Positions 1 to 9,168 of a stretch of DNA of 53,398 bases are shown in pieces. A model generated the notes under the pieces. The model was not told where the DNA came from. It was given only the letters and a program-made list of their open reading frames with translations, and did no database searches. This DNA is from Polaromonas sp. (GTDB lineage Bacteria > Pseudomonadota > Gammaproteobacteria > Burkholderiales > Burkholderiaceae_C): assembly GCA_030650875.1 (NCBI GenBank), contig JAUSDK010000194.1, positions 1-53,398 on the forward strand, in the 5' to 3' direction. The position numbers and the translations under genes are program-made. The stretch's first letter is position 1. Each line of letters starts with the position of its first letter.

Positions 1-279
1 GCCATGGCTTTTGTCGTGCTGAAAGATGCCAGCCTGGCGCAAGACGAGGCTGCAGCGCGCGCGCTGGAGAGCGAAATCATGAAGCGGGTAGACGGTGACT
101 TGGGCGCAGTGGCACGGCCTGCGCGGGTTCGGTTTGTGTCGGCCTTGCCCAAGACCCGCAGCGGAAAACTGCTGCGCCGCGCCATACAGGCGGTGTGTGA
201 AGGGCGCGACGCCGGGGATTTGACGACGATGGACGACCCGGCGGCCCTGCAGCAAATCAAGGACCGGGTAGCGGCCTGA
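1..279 (+). CDS. prpE: C-terminal end of propionyl/acetyl-CoA synthetase (5' cut by window edge)
   Basis: This is the last ~92 codons of an AMP-forming acyl-CoA synthetase that activates a short-chain acid (propionate or acetate) to its CoA thioester. The conserved C-terminal motif PKTRSGKLLRR is visible; its lysine (RSGK) is the adenylation-step residue that is acetylated in this family. The following ..TTMDDPAAL.. is typical of PrpE/Acs tails. The frame is open to base 1, so the ATG at base 4 is only an internal Met. The choice of PrpE over Acs rests on the DDPAAL-type ending and is not certain. A GC-rich hairpin lies about 60 bases downstream. Confidence 0.8.
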   Translation, partial: AMAFVVLKDASLAQDEAAARALESEIMKRVDGDLGAVARPARVRFVSALPKTRSGKLLRRAIQAVCEGRDAGDLTTMDDPAALQQIKDRVAA

Positions 280-336
280 TGACGGCACGGCTTTGCGCGG
301 CAAGGCCCCAATAAATAAGGGCGCCGAGCGCCATGA

Positions 337-354
337 GGCCCGCTTTTGCGGGCC
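337..354 (+). terminator. GC-rich hairpin after the acyl-CoA synthetase gene
   Basis: GGCCCGC-TTTT-GCGGGCC is a perfect 7-bp stem with a 4-base loop, 58 bases after the stop codon. There is no clear T-run after it, so intrinsic termination is only likely. It separates prpE from the sucA leader. Confidence 0.45.
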
Positions 355-470
355 GATGGCACGCGCTTCTTTTCCCAGTCATCACGGTTCGGTGGCACAA
401 TCGCCTCTTGTTCCTGAAGGTCCTTCCTGCCACAGTCGCATCCGCTAATCGGTCCAGCCGTGTTGCGGAA

Positions 471-521
471 GGTTAATTAACCAGCTTTAACCAGCTAATG
501 TTTCCCCAAGGGAAACGGAGG
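471..521 (+). promoter_or_regulatory. Structured leader of sucA: palindrome, tandem repeat, SD-adjacent hairpin
   Basis: Three ordered signals precede sucA: a perfect 12-bp palindrome GGTTAATTAACC (471-482); a perfect tandem 10-bp repeat TTAACCAGCT (477-486 and 487-496) overlapping it; and a perfect 7-bp hairpin GTTTCCC-CAA-GGGAAAC (500-516) that abuts the Shine-Dalgarno GGAGG (517-521). The first two could be a protein-binding site. The hairpin could affect ribosome access or mRNA 5'-end stability. The functions are inferred; the repeats are seen directly. Confidence 0.5.
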
Positions 522-530
522 TCAGCGGAT

Positions 531-3419
531 ATGAGTTCAAACTCGCAGTCACCTGCATCTGTGTACACTGCCTATCAAGGCAATACCTATCTTTTCGGCG
601 GCAACGCGCCTTATGTCGAAGAGATGTACGAAAATTATTTGGCCAATCCTGGCAGCGTGCCAGACAACTGGCGCGAGTATTTCGATGCCCTTCAGCACGT
701 TCCCGCAGTGGATGGCAGCAACGCCAAAGACGTTCCCCACTTGCCGGTCGTCAACGCTTTTGCCGAGCGCGCCAAGCTGGGTCAGACCAAGGTCGTCGTG
801 GCCAGTGCCGATTCCGAAATGGGACGCAAGCGCACGGCTGTTCAGCAACTGATTGCCGCTTACCGCAACGTTGGCGCACGCTGGGCCGACCTGGACCCCC
901 TCAAACGCGCCGAGCGCGACAACATTCCCGAACTGGACCCGTCTTTTTACGGCTTCACCGATGCGGACCAGGAGACGGTGTTCAACACGAGCAACACCTT
1001 TTTTGCCAACGAAACCATGAGTCTGCGCGAGTTGATGAACGCGCTGCGCGAAACCTATTGCGGCACGATTGGCGCCGAATACATGTACGCCACCGACCAG
1101 AACCAGAAGCGCTGGTGGCAGCAAAAACTGGAAACCATCCGCAGCAAGCCGAATTTCAGCAAAGAGAAAAAGCTTCATATTCTTGACCGGCTCACTGCGG
1201 CCGAAGGTATTGAGCGCTTTTTGCATACAAAGTATGTTGGTCAAAAGCGCTTTTCGCTGGAAGGCGGCGAGAGCTTTATCGCCAGCATGGACGAGTTGAT
1301 CCAGCGCGGCGGCGAGATCGGCGTGCAGGAAATCGTCATTGGCATGGCGCACCGCGGCCGGCTTAATGTGCTGGTCAACTCCTTGGGCAAAGTGCCGGCC
1401 AACCTGTTTGCCGAGTTTGACCATACCGCGCCTGAAGACTTGCCTAGCGGTGACGTCAAGTACCACCAGGGCTTCAGCTCTGATGTCACGACCCCCGGCG
1501 GCCCTGTCCACCTGTCGCTGGCCTTCAATCCGTCCCACCTTGAGATCGTCAACCCTGTCGTTGAAGGCTCGGTGCGCGCCCGCATGGACCGCCGGGATGA
1601 CCCCAAGGGCTTGCAGGTCTTGCCAGTGCTGGTGCACGGCGACGCGGCGTTTGCCGGGCAGGGCGTGGTCATGGAAACCCTGGCGCTGGCTGAAACCCGT
1701 GGCTACTTCACGGGCGGAACCGTGCATCTGGTGATCAACAACCAGATCGGCTTTACCACCAGCGATCCGCGCGACAGCCGGTCCACCCTGTATTGCACCG
1801 ACGTGGTCAAGATGATCGAAGCGCCGGTACTGCACGTGAACGGCGACGACCCGGAAGCCGTGGTACTGGCGACCCAGCTGGCGCTCGAATTCCGCATGGA
1901 ATTTCAGAAAGATGTCGTGGTGGACATCGTGTGCTTCCGCAAACTGGGCCACAACGAGCAGGACACGCCTGCACTGACCCAGCCATTGATGTACAAGAAG
2001 ATCGCGCAACACCCCGGCACGCGCCGGCTGTACGCCGACAAGCTGACGGCGCAGGGCATGGGTGAAACCCTGGGCGACGACATGGTCAAGGCGACGCGCG
2101 CAGCCCTTGACGCGGGAAAAAGCACGTTTGACCCAGTCGTCACCAACTTCAAAAGCAAATATGCGGTCGATTGGAGCCCGTACCTTGGCAAAAAGTGGAC
2201 CGATGCCGGCGACACCGCCATCCCCATGGCCGAGTGGAAGCGCCTGGCTGAAAAAATCACCACCATCCCCGCCACGGTAACGCCGCATAACCTGGTTAAA
2301 AAGGTCTATGACGATCGTGCGGCCATGGGCCGTGGCGATATTCCGGTGGATTGGGGTATGGGCGAGCACATGGCATTCGCCTCGCTGGTGGCCAGCGGTT
2401 ACCCTGTGCGCTTGTCAGGTGAAGACTGCGGACGCGGAACCTTTACCCATCGTCACTCCGTGATTCACGACCAGAGCCGCGAGAAGTGGGACACCGGCAC
2501 CTACGTGCCCCTGCAAAATGTGTCCGAAAACCAGGCGCCGTTCGTCGTCATCGACTCCATCCTGTCCGAGGAAGCCGTGCTGGCGTTTGAATACGGCTAC
2601 GCATCGAACGATCCAAACACATTGGTGATTTGGGAAGCGCAGTTTGGCGACTTTGCCAACGGTGCACAGGTCGTGATCGACCAGTTCATCGCCTCCGGCG
2701 AAGTGAAGTGGGGCCGCGTCAACGGCATCACCCTGATGCTGCCGCACGGCTATGAAGGCCAGGGGCCTGAGCACAGCTCGGCGCGCCTTGAGCGCTTCAT
2801 GCAACTGTCGGCCGACGCCAACATGCAGGTGGTTCAACCGACTACCGCCAGCCAGATTTTCCACATTTTGCGTCGCCAGATGGTGCGCAACTTGCGCAAA
2901 CCGCTGGTCATCATGACGCCCAAGTCCTTGCTGCGCAACAAAGACGCGGCGTCACCGCTGTCCGAGTTCACCAAAGGCAGCTTTCAGACGGTTATTCCGG
3001 AGAACCGGGAAGAGATCATCAAAAAGGCCGACAAGGTCAAGCGCGTCATCGCCTGCTCGGGCAAGGTGTACTACGACCTGGTCAAGGCGCGTGATGAAAA
3101 GGGCATCGACGATGCCGTGATCTTGCGCGTCGAGCAGCTCTACCCGTTCCCGCACAAAGCGTTTGCGGCCGAGCTGAAAAAATACCCGAATGCCACTGAT
3201 ATTGTGTGGTGCCAGGATGAGCCGCAAAACCAGGGTGCCTGGTTCTTTGTGCAGCACTACATCCACGAGAACATGCTTGAAGGCCAGAAGCTGGGTTACT
3301 CCGGACGGGCAGCCTCTGCTTCGCCTGCGGCGGGCTACTCGCATCTGCACCAGGAGCAGCAAAAGTCGCTGGTCAACGGCGCTTTTGGCAAGCTCAAGGG
3401 TTTTGTGCTGACCAAGTAA
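531..3419 (+). CDS. sucA: 2-oxoglutarate dehydrogenase E1 component
   Basis: Thiamine-diphosphate E1 subunit that decarboxylates 2-oxoglutarate and succinylates the E2 lipoyl group in the TCA cycle. At 962 residues it has the normal family length. The N-terminal E2-docking segment ([16 protein letters not shown]) is present, then MAHRGRLN near residue 274 and the ThDP/Mg motif beginning GDAAFAGQG near residue 370 and ending NNQIGF. The ORF track starts at ATG 498, but that codon sits within a hairpin and lacks an SD. ATG 531 has GGAGG nine bases upstream and gives the expected N-terminus MSSNSQSP. sucB and lpdA follow on the same strand, so the whole complex is encoded together. Confidence 0.97.
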   Translation: MSSNSQSPASVYTAYQGNTYLFGGNAPYVEEMYENYLANPGSVPDNWREYFDALQHVPAVDGSNAKDVPHLPVVNAFAERAKLGQTKVVVASADSEMGRKRTAVQQLIAAYRNVGARWADLDPLKRAERDNIPELDPSFYGFTDADQETVFNTSNTFFANETMSLRELMNALRETYCGTIGAEYMYATDQNQKRWWQQKLETIRSKPNFSKEKKLHILDRLTAAEGIERFLHTKYVGQKRFSLEGGESFIASMDELIQRGGEIGVQEIVIGMAHRGRLNVLVNSLGKVPANLFAEFDHTAPEDLPSGDVKYHQGFSSDVTTPGGPVHLSLAFNPSHLEIVNPVVEGSVRARMDRRDDPKGLQVLPVLVHGDAAFAGQGVVMETLALAETRGYFTGGTVHLVINNQIGFTTSDPRDSRSTLYCTDVVKMIEAPVLHVNGDDPEAVVLATQLALEFRMEFQKDVVVDIVCFRKLGHNEQDTPALTQPLMYKKIAQHPGTRRLYADKLTAQGMGETLGDDMVKATRAALDAGKSTFDPVVTNFKSKYAVDWSPYLGKKWTDAGDTAIPMAEWKRLAEKITTIPATVTPHNLVKKVYDDRAAMGRGDIPVDWGMGEHMAFASLVASGYPVRLSGEDCGRGTFTHRHSVIHDQSREKWDTGTYVPLQNVSENQAPFVVIDSILSEEAVLAFEYGYASNDPNTLVIWEAQFGDFANGAQVVIDQFIASGEVKWGRVNGITLMLPHGYEGQGPEHSSARLERFMQLSADANMQVVQPTTASQIFHILRRQMVRNLRKPLVIMTPKSLLRNKDAASPLSEFTKGSFQTVIPENREEIIKKADKVKRVIACSGKVYYDLVKARDEKGIDDAVILRVEQLYPFPHKAFAAELKKYPNATDIVWCQDEPQNQGAWFFVQHYIHENMLEGQKLGYSGRAASASPAAGYSHLHQEQQKSLVNGAFGKLKGFVLTK

Positions 3420-3466
3420 GGTCGCGCCAGTTTCTCATCACGCAAGAATCATCCGAAAGAATCAAA

Positions 3467-4735
3467 ATGGCCATCGTAGAAGTCAAAGTTCCCCAGTTGT
3501 CCGAGTCCGTGGCGGAAGCCACCATGTTGCAGTGGAAAAAGAAGGTCGGCGACGCAATTGCCGTGGACGAAATCCTGATTGAAATCGAGACCGATAAAGT
3601 GGTGCTCGAGGTACCCGCGCCGTCCGCTGGCGTGTTGGTTGAGTTGGTGGTTGCCGACGGCGGCACCGTGGTGTCTGACCAGGTGATCGCACGAATCGAT
3701 ACCGAAGGCAAGGCTGGCGCGGTTGCACCTGCATCTGCTGCGGCCGCTGCTGTCGCGCCCGCCGCAGCGACGGTTTCCGTGCCTGCGCCTGCCGTAGGCG
3801 GCTCCATGGCGGGTGTCCCCATGCCGTCCGCTGCCAAGCTGATGGCAGACAACAACCTGGCTGCAGGTTCTGTGCCGGGAACCGGCAAGGACGGCCGTGT
3901 CACCAAAGGCGACGTACTGGGCGCTACCGCCGCAGGTGCTGCCAAGCCAGTGGCTGCCAGCGCAATACCAACGGGCGTACCGACCAAATCCTTGCCGCAA
4001 GTGGCTGCGCCCTCCAAGGCTGCTGATCTGGGCGATCGTCCTGAGCAGCGCGTGCCCATGAGCCGCCTGCGCGCCCGGATTGCCGAGCGCCTTTTGCAGT
4101 CACAGTCGACCAACGCCATCCTGACGACCTTCAACGAAGTCAACATGGCGCCAGTGATGGAAATGCGCAAGCGCTTCCAGGACAAGTTCGAGAAGGCGCA
4201 TGGCGTGAAGATCGGCTTCATGAGCTTTTTTGTCAAGGCGGCGGTTCATGCGCTGAAGCAGTACCCGGTGCTCAATGCGTCGGTGGATGGCAATGATATC
4301 GTTTATCACGGCTACTTTGACATCGGGATCGCCGTGGGATCGCCACGCGGCCTGGTCGTGCCTATCTTGCGCAACGCCGACCAGATGAGCTTTGCCGAGA
4401 TCGAGAAAAAGATTGCCGAGTACGGTGCCAAGGCGCGTGACGGCAAGCTGGGCATCGAAGAAATGACGGGCGGCACATTCTCCATCTCCAATGGTGGCGT
4501 GTTCGGCTCCATGCTGTCCACCCCCATCATCAACCCGCCGCAGTCCGCCATTCTGGGCGTTCACGCGACCAAAGACCGTGCTGTGGTTGAAAACGGCCAG
4601 GTCGTGGTGCGCCCGATGAATTACCTGGCCATGAGCTATGACCACCGCGTTATTGACGGGCGCGAAGCGGTGCTCGGCCTGGTAGCCATGAAGGAAGCGC
4701 TGGAAGATCCGGCTCGTCTGCTGTTCGATATTTAA
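3467..4735 (+). CDS. sucB: Dihydrolipoamide succinyltransferase, E2 of 2-oxoglutarate dehydrogenase
   Basis: E2 core of the 2-oxoglutarate dehydrogenase complex, transferring the succinyl group from lipoamide to CoA. It has 422 residues. A single N-terminal lipoyl domain carries the lipoylated lysine in [10 protein letters not shown] (Lys44). An Ala/Pro-rich linker follows, then the peripheral-subunit binding domain (~residues 118-152, [12 protein letters not shown]...VTKGDVL). The catalytic acyltransferase domain ends with DHRVIDG (His393). The start is 47 bases after sucA, so it is in the same operon. One lipoyl domain and the SucB-like ends argue for OGDH E2 rather than pyruvate dehydrogenase E2. 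Confidence 0.96.
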   Translation: MAIVEVKVPQLSESVAEATMLQWKKKVGDAIAVDEILIEIETDKVVLEVPAPSAGVLVELVVADGGTVVSDQVIARIDTEGKAGAVAPASAAAAAVAPAAATVSVPAPAVGGSMAGVPMPSAAKLMADNNLAAGSVPGTGKDGRVTKGDVLGATAAGAAKPVAASAIPTGVPTKSLPQVAAPSKAADLGDRPEQRVPMSRLRARIAERLLQSQSTNAILTTFNEVNMAPVMEMRKRFQDKFEKAHGVKIGFMSFFVKAAVHALKQYPVLNASVDGNDIVYHGYFDIGIAVGSPRGLVVPILRNADQMSFAEIEKKIAEYGAKARDGKLGIEEMTGGTFSISNGGVFGSMLSTPIINPPQSAILGVHATKDRAVVENGQVVVRPMNYLAMSYDHRVIDGREAVLGLVAMKEALEDPARLLFDI

Positions 4736-4748
4736 TAACTTGTCGCGG

Positions 4749-4779
4749 CGCGGCAGGGCAGCCTGGGTTGCCTGCCGCG
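4749..4779 (+). promoter_or_regulatory. Intercistronic hairpin between sucB and lpdA
   Basis: CGCGGCAGG (4749-4757) pairs perfectly with CCTGCCGCG (4771-4779) around a 13-base loop, in the 68-base gap between E2 and E3 genes. There is no T-run after it, so it looks more like an mRNA-stability or partial attenuation element than a full terminator. Confidence 0.45.
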
Positions 4780-4803
4780 TTGCCCATTCACTGAAAAAAA
4801 CAC

Positions 4804-6231
4804 ATGTCTAAACAATTTGACGTGATCGTCATCGGCGGCGGTCCTGGCGGCTACATCGCAGCTATTCGTGCGGCGCAACTGGGTTTTAGCGTCGCTTGCA
4901 TCGACGAGTGGAAAAACGCCAAAGGCGGTCCCGCCCTGGGCGGAACCTGCACCAACACCGGCTGCATTCCCTCCAAGGCACTTCTGCAATCTTCCGAGTA
5001 CTATGAGCATGCCGGCCGCCACTTTGCCGATCACGGCATCGAGGTCAAGGGTCTGGGTCTGGATGTGGCAAAGATGATTGGCCGCAAAGACACCGTGGTC
5101 AAACAGAACAACGAGGGCATCGTCTACCTGTTCAAAAAGAACAAGGTCACCTTCTTTCATGGCCGTGGCTCTTTTGTTGCCGCCAAAGATGGCGCCTATG
5201 ACATCAAGGTAGTGGGCGCCGCTGAGGAAATCATTTCCGGCAAGCACATCATTGTGGCGACAGGCTCCAATGCCCGGGCACTGCCAGGAACGCCTTTTGA
5301 TGAGGAAATGATCCTTTCGAACGACGGTGCGCTGCGCATCGGTTCCGTGCCTAAAAAGCTCGGCGTGATTGGTTCGGGCGTCATCGGCCTCGAAATGGGT
5401 TCGGTCTGGCGTCGCTTGGGGGCTGAAGTCACTATTCTTGAGGGCTTGCCCACATTTTTGGGTGCGGTCGATCAGCAGATCGCCAAGGAAGCGCATAAGG
5501 CGTTCACCAAGCAAGGCTTGAAGATTGAGTTAGGCGTGAAGGTCGGCGAGATCAAAACGGGTAAAAAGGGCGTGTCTATCGCTTATGCCAATGCCAAGGG
5601 CGAAGCGCAGACGCTTGACGTTGACAAGCTCATCATTTCGATTGGCCGCACTGCCAACACCAACGGTCTGAACCCCGAGGCGGTAGGCTTGGGTCTTGAC
5701 GAACGCGGTGCGATTGTGGTCGATGGCGATTGCAAGACCAACCTGCCGGGTGTCTGGGCGGTGGGGGATGTGGTGCGTGGCCCGATGCTGGCGCACAAAG
5801 CCGAAGAAGAAGGCGTGGCGGTTGCTGAACGCATCGCGAGCCAGCACGGGCATGTCAACTTCAACACCATTCCCTGGGTCATTTACACCAGCCCCGAGAT
5901 TGCATGGGTGGGGCAAACTGAAGAGCAGCTGAAGGCAGAAGGGCGCGCTTACAAGGCGGGTAGTTTTCCCTTTATGGCCAATGGCCGCGCGCGCGCCTTG
6001 GGCGACACCACTGGCATGGTCAAGATGCTGGCAGACGCGGCAACGGACGAAATTCTCGGTGTCCACATTGTGGGGGCCATGGCCAGCGAGCTGATTGCAG
6101 AATGCGTCGTTGCCATGGAATTTCGCGCCAGCAGCGAGGACATCGCCCGTATTTGCCACGCGCACCCGTCCCTGAGCGAGGCGACCAAAGAAGCCGCGCT
6201 GGCAGTTGACAAGCGCACGCTGAATTTTTGA
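4804..6231 (+). CDS. lpdA: Dihydrolipoyl dehydrogenase (E3)
   Basis: FAD flavoprotein that reoxidises dihydrolipoamide with NAD+, serving the 2-oxoglutarate dehydrogenase complex encoded just upstream. It has 475 residues. The N-terminal FAD motif GGGPGGY is at residues 11-17. The redox-active disulfide is Cys49/Cys54 in GGTCTNTGCIPSK, where the family usually has GGTCLNVGCIPSK. The NAD-binding glycine motif is IGSGVIGLEMG, and the second FAD motif is VWAVGDVVRGPMLAHKAEEEG. The C-terminal catalytic His/Glu pair is in HAHPSLSEA. It is the third gene of the suc operon, after a 68-base gap holding a hairpin. Confidence 0.96.
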   Translation: MSKQFDVIVIGGGPGGYIAAIRAAQLGFSVACIDEWKNAKGGPALGGTCTNTGCIPSKALLQSSEYYEHAGRHFADHGIEVKGLGLDVAKMIGRKDTVVKQNNEGIVYLFKKNKVTFFHGRGSFVAAKDGAYDIKVVGAAEEIISGKHIIVATGSNARALPGTPFDEEMILSNDGALRIGSVPKKLGVIGSGVIGLEMGSVWRRLGAEVTILEGLPTFLGAVDQQIAKEAHKAFTKQGLKIELGVKVGEIKTGKKGVSIAYANAKGEAQTLDVDKLIISIGRTANTNGLNPEAVGLGLDERGAIVVDGDCKTNLPGVWAVGDVVRGPMLAHKAEEEGVAVAERIASQHGHVNFNTIPWVIYTSPEIAWVGQTEEQLKAEGRAYKAGSFPFMANGRARALGDTTGMVKMLADAATDEILGVHIVGAMASELIAECVVAMEFRASSEDIARICHAHPSLSEATKEAALAVDKRTLNF

Positions 6232-7355
6232 ATGTCCAGCGCATTTCAGCGGTGACTCAGCCGGTACGCCTGGCCTACGAGGCTGAACTCGCAACGCGGG
6301 GTTACGTCAGTGACCCCGCGCAACTGCGTGCTATTGATGCGCTTGAGCGCTGTGCAGCCGAATGGGCGGAGTTCAAGAGCCGGCGATCCAATGCCTTCAA
6401 GAAACTGGTTAACCGGCCCGACATTCCCCGTGGCGTTTACATGTTTGGGGGGGTTGGCCGGGGTAAAAGCTTTCTGATGGATTGCTTTTTTGGCGCCGTG
6501 CCGCTCAAGCGCAAGGTCAGGTTGCACTTTCATGAGTTCATGCGTGAGGTGCACCTGGAACTGCACGGTTTGCAAGGTACTGCAAACCCCCTGGATGAAT
6601 TGGCCAAGCGCATCGCCAAACGTTATCGCCTGATTTGCTTCGACGAATTTCATGTCGCTGACATTACCGATGCGATGATTCTTCATCGCCTGCTGGTAGC
6701 GCTGTTTGCCAACGGCGTTGGTTTTGTGACGACTTCCAATTTCCGTCCCGATGACCTCTATCCAAACGGACTGCACCGGGACAGGATTTTTCCGGCGATT
6801 GAGTTACTCAAGACCCGGCTGGAAGTCCTGAGCGTGGACAACGGAACGGACTATCGAAGACGCACGCTGGAACAGGCCAGGATGTACCTCACGCCGCTTG
6901 GCGAACAAGCTGACGCCGAGATGACTGCCACGTTTAACGCGTTGGCGGAGTCACAGGATGAAGACCCCGTGATGCGGATCGAGTCCAGGCATATCGAAGC
7001 CCGGCGCAAGGCGGGCGGCGTGGTGTGGTTTGAGTTCAAGACCTTGTGCGGTGGGCCGCGCTCGCAAAACGATTATCTTGAGATCGCCAGCCAGTTTCAT
7101 ACCGTGTTGCTGAGCAACGTGCCGCACATGCCGGTCAGGATGGCATCGGAGGCCAGGCGGTTCACCTGGCTGGTGGATGTTCTGTACGATCGACGGGTTA
7201 AATTGATCATGTCGGCTGCTGTAGCGCCTGAGGCGTTGTACACCGATGGTCCGTTGGTCCATGAGTTCGCACGAACGGTCTCGCGGCTCAACGAAATGCA
7301 GTCCATGGAATTTTTGGCCCTGGAGCGCAGAGACGTCGATACGACACTGACATGA
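6228..7355 (+). CDS. zapE: AFG1-family ATPase, cell division protein ZapE
   Basis: AAA-type P-loop ATPase of the AFG1/ZapE family, associated with the Z-ring in Gram-negative bacteria. It is 375 residues from the TTG at 6228, similar to the family. Walker A GGVGRGKSFLMD and Walker B LICFDEFHV are followed by sensor-like TSNFRPDDLYPNGLHRDRFLP-type sequence (here LYPNGLHRDRIFP). The start is uncertain. TTG 6228 overlaps the lpdA stop by four bases, while GTG 6252 gives MTQPVRLAYEAEL and is equally plausible; neither has a good SD. Translational coupling to lpdA is likely. The downstream gene starts inside its stop codon (ATGA). Confidence 0.9.
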   Translation: MNVQRISAVTQPVRLAYEAELATRGYVSDPAQLRAIDALERCAAEWAEFKSRRSNAFKKLVNRPDIPRGVYMFGGVGRGKSFLMDCFFGAVPLKRKVRLHFHEFMREVHLELHGLQGTANPLDELAKRIAKRYRLICFDEFHVADITDAMILHRLLVALFANGVGFVTTSNFRPDDLYPNGLHRDRIFPAIELLKTRLEVLSVDNGTDYRRRTLEQARMYLTPLGEQADAEMTATFNALAESQDEDPVMRIESRHIEARRKAGGVVWFEFKTLCGGPRSQNDYLEIASQFHTVLLSNVPHMPVRMASEARRFTWLVDVLYDRRVKLIMSAAVAPEALYTDGPLVHEFARTVSRLNEMQSMEFLALERRDVDTTLT

Positions 7356-7996
7356 AAAAAAACGTTGTTTCACTGTTCTTGGCCACACTGAGCACCTTGC
7401 TAGGGGCCCAGACGGTTGCGGCTGAGGTCGCGCCGGATATAGACGTGGAAAGGGCCAGAATCAGTGCGGCTCGGGCCACGCTTGAGGCAGGATTTTTGGC
7501 GGAGGATGCAGCCTGCTATAAAAAATTTGCAGTCAACCATTGTCTTGACCGCGTCAACACCAGGCGGCGTGCCGCAATCGCTGATTTGCGTCGTCAGGAG
7601 ATCTTGCTCAATGATGAGGAGCGACGACTCAGGGGCGCCGCGCAGTTGCGTAAACTGGAAGAAAAATTATCGGTTGAAAAGCAGCAGGATGCGGCAGACA
7701 GTCGCACCAAAGCGGCGGAAAATGAGGCATCTCGACTGATCCGGGAGCAGGAAAAGCGTAAGGACCAGGCCGCAGCCGGCGCGCGTGAAAAAACCGCTAC
7801 CGAAGCCAGTGCTGCAAGGCTGAAGGAAAATCAGCGAAAAGCACAGGCCAGAGCCGGCAACCGGGCTGAGGCCGCCACTGCCGCCGAAAAACTGAGTGCC
7901 CGCCAGAAAAAAGCCCAGGAGAGGCGCGATCAGCATGAACGCGATCGCCTTAAAGACGTCAAGCCGCCCGCCAAATCCTTGCCATTGCCAGAATAA
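7352..7996 (+). CDS. Exported Glu/Lys/Ala-rich coiled-coil protein, function unknown
   Basis: A 214-residue protein not assigned to a named family. An N-terminal signal peptide (MKKNVVSLFLATLSTLLGAQTVAAEVA, cleavage near AAE/AE) indicates export to the periplasm. After it lies a segment with two cysteines (ACYKKFAVNHCLDRV), which could form a disulfide in the periplasm. From about residue 90 the chain is almost wholly charged helix (Lys/Glu/Arg/Gln/Ala), probably a long single helix or coiled coil. It overlaps zapE by ATGA, so it is co-translated with it. Similar exported coiled-coil proteins follow zapE in relatives, as far as I recall; the role is unknown. Confidence 0.75.
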   Translation: MKKNVVSLFLATLSTLLGAQTVAAEVAPDIDVERARISAARATLEAGFLAEDAACYKKFAVNHCLDRVNTRRRAAIADLRRQEILLNDEERRLRGAAQLRKLEEKLSVEKQQDAADSRTKAAENEASRLIREQEKRKDQAAAGAREKTATEASAARLKENQRKAQARAGNRAEAATAAEKLSARQKKAQERRDQHERDRLKDVKPPAKSLPLPE

Positions 7997-8009
7997 GCAA
8001 GCGCTTTAT

Positions 8010-8783
8010 TCAGTTCAAGTTCTCAAGCTTGACGATGACCAGCGACAGGTTATCACCTGTACCGCGGGCACGTGACCTTGCCTTCTTTATCAAAAATTCA
8101 GTGGCTTCACGGGGTGGCAATACAGACACTGCGGACCCCAGTTCGCTGGCGCTGAAGTAATGCCAAATGCCATCGCTGCAAGCAACCAGCGCGTCATCTG
8201 GATGCAGTTTTGGAATAAGGTGATATCCAATGGGCGGCGATTCTTCGGTGCCCAGACAACTCATCAAAATATTGGATTGAGGATGGATATTGGCTTCATC
8301 CTCTGTTATCTCGCCCTTGTCTACCAGAGTCTGCACATAAGAGTGATCCACAGTCCTGTGAACCAGCTTGCCGCCGTGGTAGTGGTATATGCGCGAGTCG
8401 CCCGCATGCACCCAGTGGCAGTCGCCGGCCGGATTTATCAAAAATGCGGCCAGCGTACTATGCGGCTCCTGTTCTGCGGATAAGGCGGTGAGTTTGATGA
8501 CCATGTGCGCTTCTTCAATGATCTGCTTCAGCATGGTGGGGGCGTCATCCGCACCCGGTGCATAGCGCTCAAAAAGTTGCCTGGCCGTCATCATGACCTG
8601 ATCGGACGCTTTACGCCCACCGCTTCGTCCCCCCATGCCGTCAGCGACTATGCCCAGCATGCAGCTGGGATGACGCGGGTGGCTAAAGAGGTTGACCTGA
8701 TCCTGTTGATAGTCCCGGTCGCCCTTGTGGGTCCCCGTGGAAGCTGTGATGCGATAACCTTTAGACATCGTGTAATCGGTCAA
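8010..8783 (-). CDS. PP2C-family serine/threonine protein phosphatase
   Basis: Metal-dependent protein phosphatase of the PP2C/Stp type, removing phosphate from Ser/Thr of proteins. Family motifs are complete: GDRDYQQDQV near the N-terminus, VADGMGGRSGG (metal-binding Asp and Gly), WVHAGDSRIYHY, SCLG..., ACSDGIWHYFS and the C-terminal DNLSLVIVKL. No membrane segment and no kinase domain are fused to it. The ORF begins MTDYTMSKGYR; the second Met (five codons later) is an alternative start. No partner Ser/Thr kinase is in the window. It is convergent with the coiled-coil gene and divergent from the YdcH-like gene. Confidence 0.9.
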   Translation of the reverse strand: MTDYTMSKGYRITASTGTHKGDRDYQQDQVNLFSHPRHPSCMLGIVADGMGGRSGGRKASDQVMMTARQLFERYAPGADDAPTMLKQIIEEAHMVIKLTALSAEQEPHSTLAAFLINPAGDCHWVHAGDSRIYHYHGGKLVHRTVDHSYVQTLVDKGEITEDEANIHPQSNILMSCLGTEESPPIGYHLIPKLHPDDALVACSDGIWHYFSASELGSAVSVLPPREATEFLIKKARSRARGTGDNLSLVIVKLENLN

Positions 8784-8831
8784 GCCCGGAGGGCTCTATT
8801 TGTAGAGGCAATCGACGTATTATCAGACGAA

Positions 8832-9059
8832 GTGGCGCACACGGATAAAAATACCTTGGACTTCAATCTACATTCGCCTGAGTGGCAGCTCATCGAGCTG
8901 AAAATCAAGCACGCAGACCTGAACGCATTGGCAGACATGACGGCGCATGCGCTACCCATCGACGAATTACTGCTCAGGCGTCTTAAAAAACGTCGCCTTC
9001 AACTGCGCGACCAGATATCAAGGCTTGAGTCATCGCTGTACCCGTCTGAGCCTGCTTAA
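8832..9059 (+). CDS. Small YdcH-like (DUF465-type) protein
   Basis: A short helical protein of about 75 residues whose core (LHSPEWQLIELKIKHADLNALAD...DELLLRRLKKRRLQLRDQISRLESSL) has the pattern of YdcH/DUF465 proteins: two amphipathic helices and a central LKKxRLxLRDxI motif. The function of the family is unknown. Start choice is a problem. The ORF track extends it to 8505, antisense to the PP2C gene, which is not credible. Just upstream of the conserved part the only usual start is GTG 8832, while the GAGG at 8805-8808 sits better for a codon near 8817 (GTA). Identity of the gene is fairly sure; its first residues are not. Confidence 0.65.
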   Translation: MAHTDKNTLDFNLHSPEWQLIELKIKHADLNALADMTAHALPIDELLLRRLKKRRLQLRDQISRLESSLYPSEPA

Positions 9060-9168
9060 TTCGCTTGGAATGCGCCTTTTCCTCTGCCCGGATCACGTTA
9101 ACCAAGCGTACTTCCTTTGAGGGGAAAATTGGCAGCGAAGCAAGCGTTGATGCACAGGCTGCAGGTTT

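Noticed and set aside
549-2369. 606-residue open frame antisense to sucA
   Set aside because: Shadow of a GC-rich coding frame; no recognisable domain, no SD, and sucA beneath it is certain.
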